The position numbers were made by a program, and so were the translations under genes. The notes beneath the pieces are model-generated. The model saw only the letters and a program-made list of their open reading frames with translations, did not search any database and had not been told where the DNA came from. Below are positions 7,826 through 15,497 of a DNA stretch of 64,000 nt, piece by piece. Positions within the stretch are counted from its first letter, which is position 1; the number at the start of each line of letters is the position of its first letter. This DNA is from Herbiconiux sp. VKM Ac-1786 (GTDB taxonomy: Bacteria; Actinomycetota; Actinomycetes; Actinomycetales; Microbacteriaceae): the NCBI RefSeq assembly GCF_015350805.1, contig NZ_JADKSG010000001.1, positions 992,001 through 1,056,000 of the forward strand, written 5' to 3'.

Positions 7826-8703
7826 CGGGCGCGCTCTGGAACCACGAGACCGCCGTGCTCGACGACGAACTGCGGCTGCATTACGTGATTGCAGGCTCGG
7901 GCTCCCGTGTGGTGCTGCTGCTCCACGGCTACCCGCAGACCTGGTGGTCGTGGCACAAAGTCATCCCGCTGCTCACGGGCGCGGAGTTCCGGGTGATCGC
8001 CCCTGACTACCGGGGAGCCGGCGCGAGCACGAAGCCCGCCTCGGGCTACGACAAGCTCACCCTGGCCGGCGACCTCCACACCCTCGTACGGGAGCATCTC
8101 GGCATCACCGACCCTGTCACGATCGTGGGCCACGACATCGGCCTGATGGTCGGGTTCGCCTTCGCCAGCCGTTTCCCGGCGGATGTCGCGGAGCTCGTGC
8201 TGGTCGACGCCCCCCTCCCGGGCACCGCCGCCTTCGACGAGGCCCGGGCGGAGCCGAACCTCTGGCACTTCGCCTTCCACGCGTCGCGCGACTTCCCCGA
8301 GATGCTGACGGCCGGCCGCGAGGAGGCGTACATCCGCGCCTTCATCACGACCCGGCTGCTGAATGCGGGAGCGATCTCGCCCGACGACATCGACCGCTAC
8401 GCGGCGGCCTACGCGTTGCCCGGTGCGATGCGGGCCGGGTTCGAGCTGTACCGCGAGTTCGCGAACGACGGCGCGGCCAACCGCGCCTTCCTCGCCGCCC
8501 ACGGCAAGCTCACCACGCCCGTGCTCGCCGTGGCCGGCGATCGCGGCGGCAGCCACTGGAGGATGCAGCGCATGGCCGAGGAGGTCGCGACCACGGTGAC
8601 CTATGCCGCGGCCCCCGGCTCCGGCCACTGGGTACCCGAGGAAGCCCCGCAGTTCCTGGCCGACGCCGTGATCCACTTCGTGGCCGAGAACCGTCACTTG
8701 TAG
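7822..8703 (+). CDS. Alpha/beta hydrolase, epoxide hydrolase / dehalogenase type
   Basis: A 293-residue alpha/beta hydrolase starting at GTG within the previous stop (GTGA). The oxyanion region is LLLHGYPQTWW, and the nucleophile elbow VGHDIGLMVGFAF has Asp where esterases and meta-cleavage hydrolases carry Ser; Asp is typical of epoxide hydrolases and haloacid/haloalkane dehalogenases. The cap domain is about 130-210, the late acid lies near VAGDRGGS and the catalytic His in GSGHWVPEEAP. It is therefore unlikely to be the C-C hydrolase expected after meta-cleavage; the FAH protein at 1-379 is a better candidate for that. It converges with the remnant at 8694-9047, overlapping its end by ten bases. 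Confidence 0.87.
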   Translation: MTGALWNHETAVLDDELRLHYVIAGSGSRVVLLLHGYPQTWWSWHKVIPLLTGAEFRVIAPDYRGAGASTKPASGYDKLTLAGDLHTLVREHLGITDPVTIVGHDIGLMVGFAFASRFPADVAELVLVDAPLPGTAAFDEARAEPNLWHFAFHASRDFPEMLTAGREEAYIRAFITTRLLNAGAISPDDIDRYAAAYALPGAMRAGFELYREFANDGAANRAFLAAHGKLTTPVLAVAGDRGGSHWRMQRMAEEVATTVTYAAAPGSGHWVPEEAPQFLADAVIHFVAENRHL

Positions 8704-9047
8704 GTGGAGTCGGCGTCGGGCTGACCGTAGAAGCCGGTGGGCGCATCCGGGATGCCGTAGAAGGCTCGCCACGACGGCAGGTCTTCGGGCAAACTGCCGC
8801 GACCAGTGGCTTCGGCGGGCCACTTCGTGTTCGGCTGGTCGAATGGGCGCTCAGGCAGCTCGATGCCGTACCAGAGCGGGTGCCCGCGCTCTGCGAAGAG
8901 CCATTCACCGTCAGTCCGCTCGTAGCGGTCAAAGTACTGGATGGCCTGCTCGATCAAGGAACTGCCGATCGAGAGCTTTGCGAAGCAGTACACGCTACCG
9001 TGCGCGTGATCCTCGTCGTCGTTAGTACTGAGAGCAAATTCGCTGCA
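8694..9047 (-). pseudogene. 5'-truncated SnoaL-like gene remnant
   Basis: The reverse strand encodes the C-terminal half of a SnoaL-like protein: IEQAIQYFDRYERTDGEW, then PTKWPAEATGRGSLPED-like and FYGIPDAPTGFYGQ segments matching the intact paralogue at 7250-7825. Homology continues upstream of a possible GTG at 8993 (HAHGSVYCFAK against ARGTVSCFAQ) but stops at an in-frame TGA near 9048. The N-terminal half, which should carry the cone-closing helices, is missing. I read this as a broken duplicate; a 99-residue product from the GTG is possible but improbable as a working enzyme. Confidence 0.7.
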
Positions 9048-9163
9048 TCACTGGTGGATGCGTACTGAAGTTGCGGGTGCTTGTTTGCTTGCTTGCCGCT
9101 CATCGGCGTTCCATAGTTATGTCTGTTTCCATCGGCTATCGGGTGAGTCCTCCCTGCTCACGC
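9048..9163. other. Gene-poor junction following the broken SnoaL gene
   Basis: Sequence right of the truncated gene changes to low-information DNA with short T/G-rich runs (for example TTGTTTGCTTGCTTGC near 9079). No start with a ribosome site is visible. A 54-codon open frame on the plus strand at 9147-9311 ends like a protein C-terminus (LYRFWSAAWGNKYWLTQEW) but lacks a beginning. It looks like debris left at a recombination junction. Confidence 0.4.
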
Positions 9164-9529
9164 TCAGCTCGTCCCGGAGGTGCCCACCGACTGGACCGCC
9201 GACAACGTCACCCTGTACCGGTTCTGGTCGGCCGCCTGGGGCAACAAGTACTGGCTCACCCAGGAATGGGCGCCGATAGCGAGCTGGCAGCTCGCCCGGT
9301 CAAAAACGTGAGGGGTGGCGCATCGTGCGTCACCCCACACCCCGTCGTACGCCAGCCCCATTGGGGCGCACATCCACTTAGATGGCTCGCCGGAGCTCAC
9401 CGAAGGGACGGCCGTGGACACCATCTCCACCGACTGCATGGCGCTTGATAGCAGGCGGCCCGAGATGTCGGACCACTCCTCGACGGATTTAGAAGCGGGG
9501 TCACGATCGACCTGAAATCCGACATTCAC
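9164..9529 (-). CDS. Hypothetical protein with a WXG100-like N-terminus
   Basis: A 121-residue reading frame from GTG 9529. Its third codon positions are GC-rich, as expected for real genes here, unlike the overlapping plus-strand frames. Residues 1-45 (EEWSDISGRLLSSAMQSVEM) form an amphipathic helix with a Trp, reminiscent of WXG100/ESX-type helical hairpins, but no full WxG motif or second helix follows. The C-terminal half (CAPMGLAYDGVWGDARC) is unrecognised. No neighbour supports a type VII secretion role. It may itself be a fragment. Confidence 0.35.
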   Translation of the reverse strand: MNVGFQVDRDPASKSVEEWSDISGRLLSSAMQSVEMVSTAVPSVSSGEPSKWMCAPMGLAYDGVWGDARCATPHVFDRASCQLAIGAHSWVSQYLLPQAADQNRYRVTLSAVQSVGTSGTS

Positions 9530-9669
9530 GATCTAGCAGCTCTGTTTGACAAAGCTGGGGGGACAGTATTCAAGAAATGAAGCGCGTACCCTCACGCCGC
9601 CATCATCGGAGAGGAGGAGGGGGCAGAAACACATGTAGTTCAAACATGCTGATAATAACCGTTATGTCA

Positions 9670-9700
9670 ATAGCGCGCTATTTGAGCCATAGCGCACTAT
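9670..9700. promoter_or_regulatory. Twin palindromes upstream of the HTH gene (candidate operator)
   Basis: A perfect 12-bp palindrome ATAGCGCGCTAT (9670-9681) is followed by a one-mismatch copy ATAGCGCACTAT (9689-9700), 19 bp centre to centre. They end nine bases before the ATG of the small HTH protein. This is a classic autoregulatory layout; binding by that protein is inference. Confidence 0.6.
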
Positions 9701-9709
9701 CATCCAATC

Positions 9710-10108
9710 ATGGCACAGACCCCTTCCCCGCTGCATGCGAACCTGATGACGGACGTGTGGGAATTGGCGAGCCGGAAGGCTGCGCTGGCTGCGCAGCTGG
9801 CTGAAATTGATCAGCTTCACCGAGAGGCTGTCACGCTCGCGCATGCGTTTGGGATCAAGCAGCCCGTTCTGGCCAAGCTGAGTGACGTCACGCCAGGCAG
9901 GATTTCGCAGATCGTCCTGTCAACGGAAACTCCTGACGCCGACCCGGACGAATTCCATAGTGCCGTCTTCAAGGCGCTCGAATGGGGTGACGATCATCGC
10001 GAGCGCATCCAACGAGCGATCGCGAAAGCGAACCCCGAGGCGTTCGTCGAAAAATTTGAGCTCGTGCATGGCCGCTCCCCTGCCTCGAGGCGCCCTGCAC
10101 GCCCGTAA
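9710..10108 (+). CDS. Small helix-turn-helix protein
   Basis: A 132-residue protein. Residues 1-45 form a charged helix (LASRKAALAAQLAEIDQLHR), followed by a helix-turn-helix at about 42-75 (ALAHAFGIKQPVLAKLSD, then VTPGRISQIV) of the sigma-factor/Xre-like kind, then an acidic linker and a helical tail. No enzymatic domain is seen. Two palindromes lie immediately upstream, suggesting it represses itself. It lies near the RES-domain remnant at 10312-10994, so a link to a toxin-antitoxin locus is possible, but the two genes are not adjacent or co-oriented and I do not claim it. Confidence 0.6.
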   Translation: MAQTPSPLHANLMTDVWELASRKAALAAQLAEIDQLHREAVTLAHAFGIKQPVLAKLSDVTPGRISQIVLSTETPDADPDEFHSAVFKALEWGDDHRERIQRAIAKANPEAFVEKFELVHGRSPASRRPARP

Positions 10109-10311
10109 AAGTCCGGAGCGCGCGATCGCCGCTTGCACGGCCGCGCGTGCGGCGTCGAGGCGTGCGCTTGCCCCGGCCCGGTGGTGAATCGCCCAGCTGC
10201 ATCCTGCGCCGCGGGAGCGGCGACCACAGCGTGTGCGGACGGCCCGAGTGGGATGACCCGGCTCTGCTCGAACCAGTCGAGCTCAATGACCCAGGCTTGC
10301 CGCACCGATTC

Positions 10312-10994
10312 TTAACGGGTCGGTCCAAAGCCGAGGTGGTACAAGTTCGCGACCTCTTGGAGCGCTGGATCATCGAGGGTGATGTCCTGGGTGCTGTCTA
10401 GTTCGACGTGCGCACCGTCGAAGATCGCCCAGCACTCAAAGTCCCCGAGGCGCGAGACGTATCGGATGCCGGCGTACAGCGTGTCACCGTGCTCATCGGT
10501 GCGGAATAGGCCCAGCCAGCGATCGCCCGGGTAAGGAGCCGATTCGGTCCGCGAACGTGGGCGACGTCGAGGTTTTCGATATCGTGCTGCAGGAGCAGCT
10601 CGGGCGCCTGCTCAGTGAGGAACGTGTGCGTCATGGGTGCTTCCACGTCAACGAAGGGCAACGACCCGGCGACATGGAAGGTCCGGAGGCGCCTTGTAGC
10701 AATCCAGCCGGCTGGAACCTCGCAGGGTCCGATGCGGCTCTGGTCGAGGTCGTGGGCGATGAGGGCCCGCTGCGTAGATGCCTTGGCTCGAAATCCGGCC
10801 AGAGTCTCGGCGTAGGCCCCGGTGGCTTCCGTGGCCCCGTAGAGCACACCGGCGCCGGGAACGTCGAATCTGTTCCCTGCCCGAACGTTGAGAGCATCGA
10901 CGGGGTTCAGACGGGAGAAGCGCAGCGGCGGGTCCGCGCGCTCGACTCTGCTGAGCAGGTGAGGCGTTTCGACGGTCGCTGGCTCAGCCAGCAT
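10312..10994 (-). pseudogene. RES-domain protein (NAD-degrading toxin family), frameshifted
   Basis: Read from ATG 10994, the reverse strand shows the RES fold: conserved Arg in PPLRFSRLNPVDALN, GVLYGATEATGAYAETLAGF with the conserved Glu, then RGPNRLLTRAIAGWAY. Near 10505-10515 the family pattern jumps frame: RTDEHGDTLYAGIRYVSRLG and FECWAIFDG, containing the conserved Ser, continue in another frame and stop at 10312. In its own frame the protein instead ends at 10398 with a meaningless tail and no Ser. RES toxins hydrolyse or phosphorolyse NAD+ and depend on the Arg, Glu and Ser. So the gene looks inactivated by a one-base change, unless this is a sequencing error. Confidence 0.7.
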
Positions 10995-11238
10995 TGACGA
11001 AGGCGCGCGCGGCCGCCAGGACATCGCGGACGTGGCCTGCGGCGATCTCTTCCGCGGCGTCAATCGACTCAACCATTCGGAGGGCCTGGGTCTGACCTTT
11101 TGTGGACGCGTAGGCGCGCGAGTCCGAACGGGCTGTCGTCGGCGAGGAGCACGGCTTCCAGTTCCGATTCGACACGGCACGGGGCTGAAACAATTCCGAA
11201 AAGCTCTTGGTAAGCGACCATGTCTGGTCAGAGAACAA
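10984..11238 (-). CDS. Small protein upstream of the RES gene (possible antitoxin remnant)
   Basis: An 84-residue frame whose end overlaps the RES start by 11 bases, the coupling expected of an antitoxin-toxin pair. Only the C-terminal ~45 residues look like protein (a helix, TQALRMVESIDAAEEIAAGH, then VRDVLAAARAFV). The N-terminal part has poor composition and no ribosome site was found. The usual RES antitoxin is an Xre/DUF2384 protein with an HTH, which is not visible here. I keep it at low confidence as a real but possibly decayed gene. Confidence 0.35.
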   Translation of the reverse strand: MFSDQTWSLTKSFSELFQPRAVSNRNWKPCSSPTTARSDSRAYASTKGQTQALRMVESIDAAEEIAAGHVRDVLAAARAFVNAG

Positions 11239-11367
11239 TCAGCGCGGTTGGTGGGAAGGGCTGCCCTCATCTCTATCCGGCACGGACGTCGAATTCGCAA
11301 CCTCTGATCGTTTCATTGCGCCCTATGGCTTCGTCCCAATACCCCAGCCTGGCAGATCAAACGGTTC
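11239..11367. other. Intergenic stretch between corA end and the RES locus
   Basis: About 130 bases without a convincing start codon or repeat. The base composition is lower in GC than the flanking corA gene. No terminator hairpin with a T-run is seen after the corA stop. Confidence 0.4.
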
Positions 11368-12384
11368 TCAGAGCCACCTCTTGCGTTTGAAGATGGCGTA
11401 AAGCACACCACCCATGGCGACCATGCCGAGAACGGCGAGGGGGTAGCCCAGCGGCCAACGGAGCTCGGGCATGAAGTCGAAGTTCATGCCGTAGATGGTG
11501 CCGATGAGCGTCGGGGCGAAGAGGATGGCGGCCCACGAAGAGATCTTCTTGATCTCCTCGTTCTGGGCGAGCCCGGTCTCGGTGAGTCGGCGGGTCTCCT
11601 CGTTCTGTTTCTGTGTGACGAGGGTCGAGTGCACCGTGAGCGCGTTCTCCAGCAGAGTGCGGAATCCGTCGGCCTTGTCGACCGCGCGCTGCACATGGTC
11701 GAGCACGTCACGGAGTGAGCGCTGGAGCTCGATGTCGACCTGGTACTTCGTCGATCCCTTCAGGAGTCGGTCGAGCATGTCTGGCATCGGACCGATGGCG
11801 CGCTGAAAGCTGATGACCTCGCGTAGGAGCTCGTAGATGCGACGGGACACCCCCGGGTCGTCACCGAACAGCTGATCCTGGATCTCGTCGATGTCGTTCT
11901 CGAGGCCGTCGATGACGGGCTCGTATCCGTCGACCACCTCATCGAAGATCGTGTAAAGCACCGCTTCGGGGCCCAGGCACAGCAGCTCAGGCTCCTCTTC
12001 CATTCGGTGCCGCACTACTCGCAGGTCGGGATTCTCCGCATGCCTGACGGTCACGACGAATCCGGGTCCGACGAAGACGTGCACCTCGCCGAACTCGACC
12101 GTCTCCGACGCGTCGAGGTAGCGGGCGGGCCTAATGACGACGAAGAGGGTCTCGCCGAACCGCTCGAGTTTCGCCCGCTGATGTCCTTTCAACGCGTCCT
12201 CGACCGCGAGTTGATGGAGCCCGAACTCGGCCGCGACGGAGCGGAGCTCCTCGGAGTTCGGCCGGTAGAGGCCGATCCAGGCCATCCCGTGGCGTTCGCG
12301 GAGCAGCTCGTAGGTCTCGTCGAGGCTGTGCGGGCTCTCGGTGCGGCGTCCGTTGACGTAGATGGCGTTGTCGATGATGGCCAT
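11368..12384 (-). CDS. corA: CorA family magnesium/cobalt transport protein
   Basis: A 338-residue protein with the CorA layout: an N-terminal alpha/beta cytoplasmic domain (1-240), the long stalk helix (ENALTVHSTLVTQKQNEETR), then two transmembrane helices at the C-terminus. The pore signature GMNF follows TM1 (ILFAPTLIGTIYGMNFDFMP), and the protein ends with TM2 and a basic tail (FKRKRW). CorA pentamers conduct Mg2+ (also Co2+, Ni2+) down the membrane potential. It is followed at its 5' side by two unknown genes in the same direction, the nearest ending 18 bases before its ATG, so the three may be co-transcribed. Confidence 0.93.
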   Translation of the reverse strand: MAIIDNAIYVNGRRTESPHSLDETYELLRERHGMAWIGLYRPNSEELRSVAAEFGLHQLAVEDALKGHQRAKLERFGETLFVVIRPARYLDASETVEFGEVHVFVGPGFVVTVRHAENPDLRVVRHRMEEEPELLCLGPEAVLYTIFDEVVDGYEPVIDGLENDIDEIQDQLFGDDPGVSRRIYELLREVISFQRAIGPMPDMLDRLLKGSTKYQVDIELQRSLRDVLDHVQRAVDKADGFRTLLENALTVHSTLVTQKQNEETRRLTETGLAQNEEIKKISSWAAILFAPTLIGTIYGMNFDFMPELRWPLGYPLAVLGMVAMGGVLYAIFKRKRWL

Positions 12385-12401
12385 GGCCGCTCCGTTCGGG
12401 G

Positions 12402-12920
12402 TCAGTAGAGCCGCTCCGGGTGCTGGGAGCGGCGACGGATGTCGTGCAGGGCCACCGGGCGGGCGATCACGAAGGCGACGAGGTCACCGGCGTGGATGTC
12501 GACGGGCAGAACGCACTGCAGGTCACCATAGCGTCGGCAGGGCCGCGCGACGAACAGCGCGTCCTGCGCCCGCGACTGCCGCCCGATCAGCCGGAACGTG
12601 CTCTCGAGTGGTTCGCACCCGTCCAGCTCCGCGTCGACCCAGAGGTCGTATCCGTCACCGTCGGGCGAGATGGTCACTGCCTCGACGGCGGTGACGACGA
12701 TGGCGCAGTGGCGGTCACCTGCAGCCATCGACCAGGAGCGCGCGGCGGATTCGGAGACCCGGGTGCATGGTGTGCCGACGGCTCGCGCCATGCCCGTCAT
12801 GGATTCGCTGGCGATCGTGACATCGTCGCGGGTGACCGCGGCGGCCCGGGGCCACAACGCGAGATCGGGGTGCTCGATGTGGTGGCGTCTGTACCAGTTC
12901 AGAGTGTGGATCATGCTCAT
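12402..12920 (-). CDS. Uncharacterised protein, paralogue of its upstream neighbour
   Basis: A 172-residue protein from an ATG that overlaps the previous stop (ATGA). It has no membrane segment or signal peptide. Composition and strand pattern suggest a beta-rich domain (CAIVVTAVEAVTISPDGDGY, then VDAELDG). Its layout parallels the neighbour at 12917-13390: DDVTIASESM and TPCTRVSESA align with TDVIVSGVSM and TPCVHIAAAV, and both end with a VxxGDLVA segment. The pair therefore arose by tandem duplication. No known family recognised; corA and kdp on either side hint at, but do not prove, an ion-related role. Confidence 0.6.
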   Translation of the reverse strand: MSMIHTLNWYRRHHIEHPDLALWPRAAAVTRDDVTIASESMTGMARAVGTPCTRVSESAARSWSMAAGDRHCAIVVTAVEAVTISPDGDGYDLWVDAELDGCEPLESTFRLIGRQSRAQDALFVARPCRRYGDLQCVLPVDIHAGDLVAFVIARPVALHDIRRRSQHPERLY

Positions 12921-13390
12921 GACGCCGCCGCCGTGCGCAGTTGCCGGCAGCTGATCGATCCGGCGCACGGCACGGCGACGAGGTCGCCGACCGCCACGTC
13001 CTCGGGCAGCGTCACGGCGGCGCCGCCGAGCTGGAACGGGCGGGTGTGTCTGGTCGACGTGCGTCCGATCATGCGCACCTCATCGAGATGAGCAGGGACG
13101 GCCCCTAGATCGGCATCGAGTGTCAGCACCCCCAGTCGATCGATGGAGGTGATGCGGGCGACGACGACGGAGGCCTGCTCCCGGTCGGAGGGGCGGCCGT
13201 GGGTGCCGGGGATGACGGCGGCGGCGATGTGCACGCAGGGGGTGTCGCAGATGTCGACGAGGCGGAGCATCGACACTCCGGAGACGATGACGTCGGTGGT
13301 GGTGGGGTGCGTCCACTCGGGCCACCGGTCGATGGTGAGGGGGTCGGGGATCGAGGCGCGGAGTGTGGGGAGGATGCTGGTGAGGGTCAC
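12917..13390 (-). CDS. Uncharacterised protein, tandem paralogue
   Basis: A 157-residue protein if it starts at GTG 13390, where family-like sequence begins (LTSILPTLRASIPDPLTIDR); an in-frame ATG at 13477 would add 29 residues of poor composition. Like its neighbour it is soluble and beta-rich, with TPCVHIAAAVIPG in the middle and LPEDVAVGDLVAVPCAG near the end. Neither copy contains an obvious catalytic motif. It is the first gene of the minus-strand set ending in corA, and faces the kdp operon across about 260 bases. Confidence 0.6.
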   Translation of the reverse strand: MTLTSILPTLRASIPDPLTIDRWPEWTHPTTTDVIVSGVSMLRLVDICDTPCVHIAAAVIPGTHGRPSDREQASVVVARITSIDRLGVLTLDADLGAVPAHLDEVRMIGRTSTRHTRPFQLGGAAVTLPEDVAVGDLVAVPCAGSISCRQLRTAAAS

Positions 13391-13567
13391 AGAGGAAGGT
13401 CTACGCCGCTGGAGGAGGCATGTGGTGGTTCCTAACGGGATACGATCGCCGATGCCCTGAATCCTGACGGGAATCATGATGCCGGCCCCTCGACGCCGAT
13501 GCGGTAACAGGATTCTGTATGTGTTTTCGCCCCTTCAGGCGGTACAGCGTCAGGAACTCGTTAGGAC

Positions 13568-13589
13568 GCCCGATTCGGGCCGATCGGGC
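13568..13589. promoter_or_regulatory. Perfect hairpin in the leader upstream of the kdp operon
   Basis: GCCCGAT (13568-13574) and ATCGGGC (13583-13589) pair perfectly around an 8-base loop, about 60 bases before the first kdp-operon start. The gap 13391-13652 must hold the kdp promoter and KdpE site; no classical KdpE T-rich box can be picked out by eye. The hairpin could be a leader structure or an operator. Confidence 0.35.
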
Positions 13590-13652
13590 GAGCACAATCA
13601 TGATCCGTACCCGTGCGCCCACCCTGGGCGCCTGTCGGATGGAGAAACCACA

Positions 13653-13736
13653 GTGCTCGACGTCGTCTACATCGTCGCGATCCTCGCCGTCTTCGGCGTG
13701 GTCGCTCTTGTCGCCTGGGGGGTCGGGAAGCTGTGA
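13653..13736 (+). CDS. Small single-pass membrane peptide preceding kdpF
   Basis: A 27-residue frame from GTG 13653, preceded by GGAG (10 bases away). It is one hydrophobic helix (VVYIVAILAVFGVVALVAWG) with a short basic end (VGKL). Its TGA overlaps the GTG of kdpF (GTGA), so it is translationally coupled. It is too short for most gene callers. Short membrane ORFs ahead of kdpF occur in other kdp operons, so a KdpFABC accessory role is plausible; function unproven. Confidence 0.6.
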   Translation: MLDVVYIVAILAVFGVVALVAWGVGKL

Positions 13737-13822
13737 TCGTTCTCGAACTCGTCGCCGCGATCCTGGGTGTGGCCGGAGTGGCCTACCTCGTTGTCGCTCT
13801 CGTGAAGCCGGAGAAGTTCTGA
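13733..13822 (+). CDS. kdpF: Potassium-transporting ATPase subunit KdpF
   Basis: A 29-residue peptide, exactly the usual KdpF length, consisting of one transmembrane helix ([20 protein letters not shown]) ending in the conserved LVKPEKF-type tail. KdpF is a lipid-like stabiliser of the KdpABC complex in the membrane. GTG start overlapping the preceding stop; kdpA begins one base after its stop. Position and sequence make the call secure. Confidence 0.9.
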   Translation: MIVLELVAAILGVAGVAYLVVALVKPEKF

Positions 13823-13823
13823 C

Positions 13824-15497
13824 ATGGAGGCTTGGCTTCTGGTCGCGCAGTTCGCGACCCTTGCGATCATCCTCGCGGTGATCCACCGTCCCCTCGGCGA
13901 CTACATGGCGTGGACCTTCACCTCCGCGAGAGACCTGAAGGTCGAACGCGGCCTCTATCGTGTCGTCGGCGTCGATTCCGCCGGAGAGCAGAGCTGGGGC
14001 GCGTACCTCCGCGGTGTGCTCGCCTTCTCGCTCATCGGCGTGCTGTTCGTCTACGCCCTGCAGCGGCTGCAGGCGGTGCTGCCCTACTCGCTGGGCCTGC
14101 CTGCCGTTCCCGAGGGACTGTCGTTCAACACCGCGGTCTCGTTCGTGACCAACACGAACTGGCAGTCGTACTCGCCTGAAGTGACCATGGGCTACACCGT
14201 GCAGATCGCCGGCCTGGCCGTGCAGAACTTCGTCTCGGCCGGTGTCGGCATCGCCGTGGCCGTCGCGCTCATCCGCGGTTTCTCGCGCCGGAGCACGGGC
14301 ACGCTGGGCAACTTCTGGGTCGACCTGACCCGCGCCACGTTACGCATCCTGCTTCCGCTCGCGGTGATCTCGAGCATCGTGCTGATCGCGGGAGGCGTGA
14401 TCCAGAACTTCAACGGGTTCACCGAGGTCAGCACTCTCACGGGTGGCACCGCGACCGTTCCCGGCGGACCCGTGGCCTCTCAGGAGGCCATCAAACTGCT
14501 CGGCACGAACGGTGGCGGTTTCTTCAACGTGAACTCGGCGCATCCGTTCGAGAACCCGACGCCCTGGACGAACCTGTTCGAGATCGTGCTGATGCTCGCC
14601 ATCCCGTTCTCACTCCCCCGCACCTTCGGCAAGATGGTCGGCGACACCCGCCAGGGCTTCGCGATCCTCGCCGCGATGGCCACGCTCTTCATCGTGTCGC
14701 TCGCCGCGCTGACCACGTTCGAGATCATCGGATCGGGCACCGGTCCCCAGCTGGCCGGCGGCGCGATGGAGGGCAAGGAGCAGAGGTTCGGCATCGCCGC
14801 CTCGACGCTCTTCGCGACGACCTCCACGATCACCTCCACCGGCGCGGTCAACTCGATGCACGACAGCTTCACGTCGCTCGGCGGCATGATGACGCTGTTC
14901 AACATGATGCTCGGCGAGATCGCCCCCGGCGGTGTCGGATCGGGACTCTACGGCATGTTGATCATCGCGATCATCACCGTGTTCATCGCGGGCCTCCTGG
15001 TCGGCCGCACCCCGGAGTACCTGGGCAAGAAGCTCGGCCCGCGCGAGATCAAGCTGGCGAGCCTCTACATCCTCACCACGCCCACGATCGTGCTCGTCGG
15101 CACCGCGCTCAGCTTCGCGATCCCGGTCATCCGTGAGGATGTCGAGGGCACGTCGATCTGGAACCCGGGCCTGCACGGCTTCACCGAGGTGCTCTACGCG
15201 TTCACCTCGGCCGGCAACAACAACGGCTCGGCGTTCGCCGGCATCACCGCCAACACCCCGTGGTTCAACACCGCGCTCGGCGTGGCGATGCTGCTCGGCC
15301 GGTTCATCCCGATCGTGTTCGTGCTCGCTCTGGCCGGATCGCTGGCCGCGCAGAACAAGGTGCCCGTCACTGCCGGCACCCTGCCCACCCACCGCCCGCA
15401 GTTCGTGGGCCTCCTCGTCGGCGTCGTGCTCATCGTCGTCGCTCTCACCTACTTCCCCGTGCTCGCACTCGGACCGCTCGCCGAAGGGCTTCAGTAA
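13824..15497 (+). CDS. kdpA: Potassium-transporting ATPase subunit KdpA
   Basis: A 557-residue membrane protein, the K+ channel-like subunit of the Kdp complex. The four pore loops can be read: [45 protein letters not shown] and [14 protein letters not shown], each with the filter Gly. About ten transmembrane helices. Full length with no disruption. It lies in the order F-A-B-C-D-E; its TAA shares a base with the kdpB ATG (TAATG). Works with KdpB for high-affinity K+ uptake under K+ limitation. Confidence 0.97.
   Translation: MEAWLLVAQFATLAIILAVIHRPLGDYMAWTFTSARDLKVERGLYRVVGVDSAGEQSWGAYLRGVLAFSLIGVLFVYALQRLQAVLPYSLGLPAVPEGLSFNTAVSFVTNTNWQSYSPEVTMGYTVQIAGLAVQNFVSAGVGIAVAVALIRGFSRRSTGTLGNFWVDLTRATLRILLPLAVISSIVLIAGGVIQNFNGFTEVSTLTGGTATVPGGPVASQEAIKLLGTNGGGFFNVNSAHPFENPTPWTNLFEIVLMLAIPFSLPRTFGKMVGDTRQGFAILAAMATLFIVSLAALTTFEIIGSGTGPQLAGGAMEGKEQRFGIAASTLFATTSTITSTGAVNSMHDSFTSLGGMMTLFNMMLGEIAPGGVGSGLYGMLIIAIITVFIAGLLVGRTPEYLGKKLGPREIKLASLYILTTPTIVLVGTALSFAIPVIREDVEGTSIWNPGLHGFTEVLYAFTSAGNNNGSAFAGITANTPWFNTALGVAMLLGRFIPIVFVLALAGSLAAQNKVPVTAGTLPTHRPQFVGLLVGVVLIVVALTYFPVLALGPLAEGLQ

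Noticed and set aside
7822-8703. Meta-cleavage C-C hydrolase
   Set aside because: Nucleophile elbow has Asp (GHDIG), not Ser; epoxide hydrolase/dehalogenase type is more consistent.
10147-10401. 84-codon plus-strand frame over the RES gene end
   Set aside because: It overlaps the RES reading frame, has no ribosome site, and mixed composition; shadow.
9710-10994. HTH gene plus RES gene as one toxin-antitoxin pair
   Set aside because: They are on opposite strands, separated by about 200 bases and convergent; true pairs are co-directional and coupled.
13391-13652. Riboswitch in the kdp leader
   Set aside because: Only a simple hairpin is present; no conserved motif of the c-di-AMP class could be found by eye.
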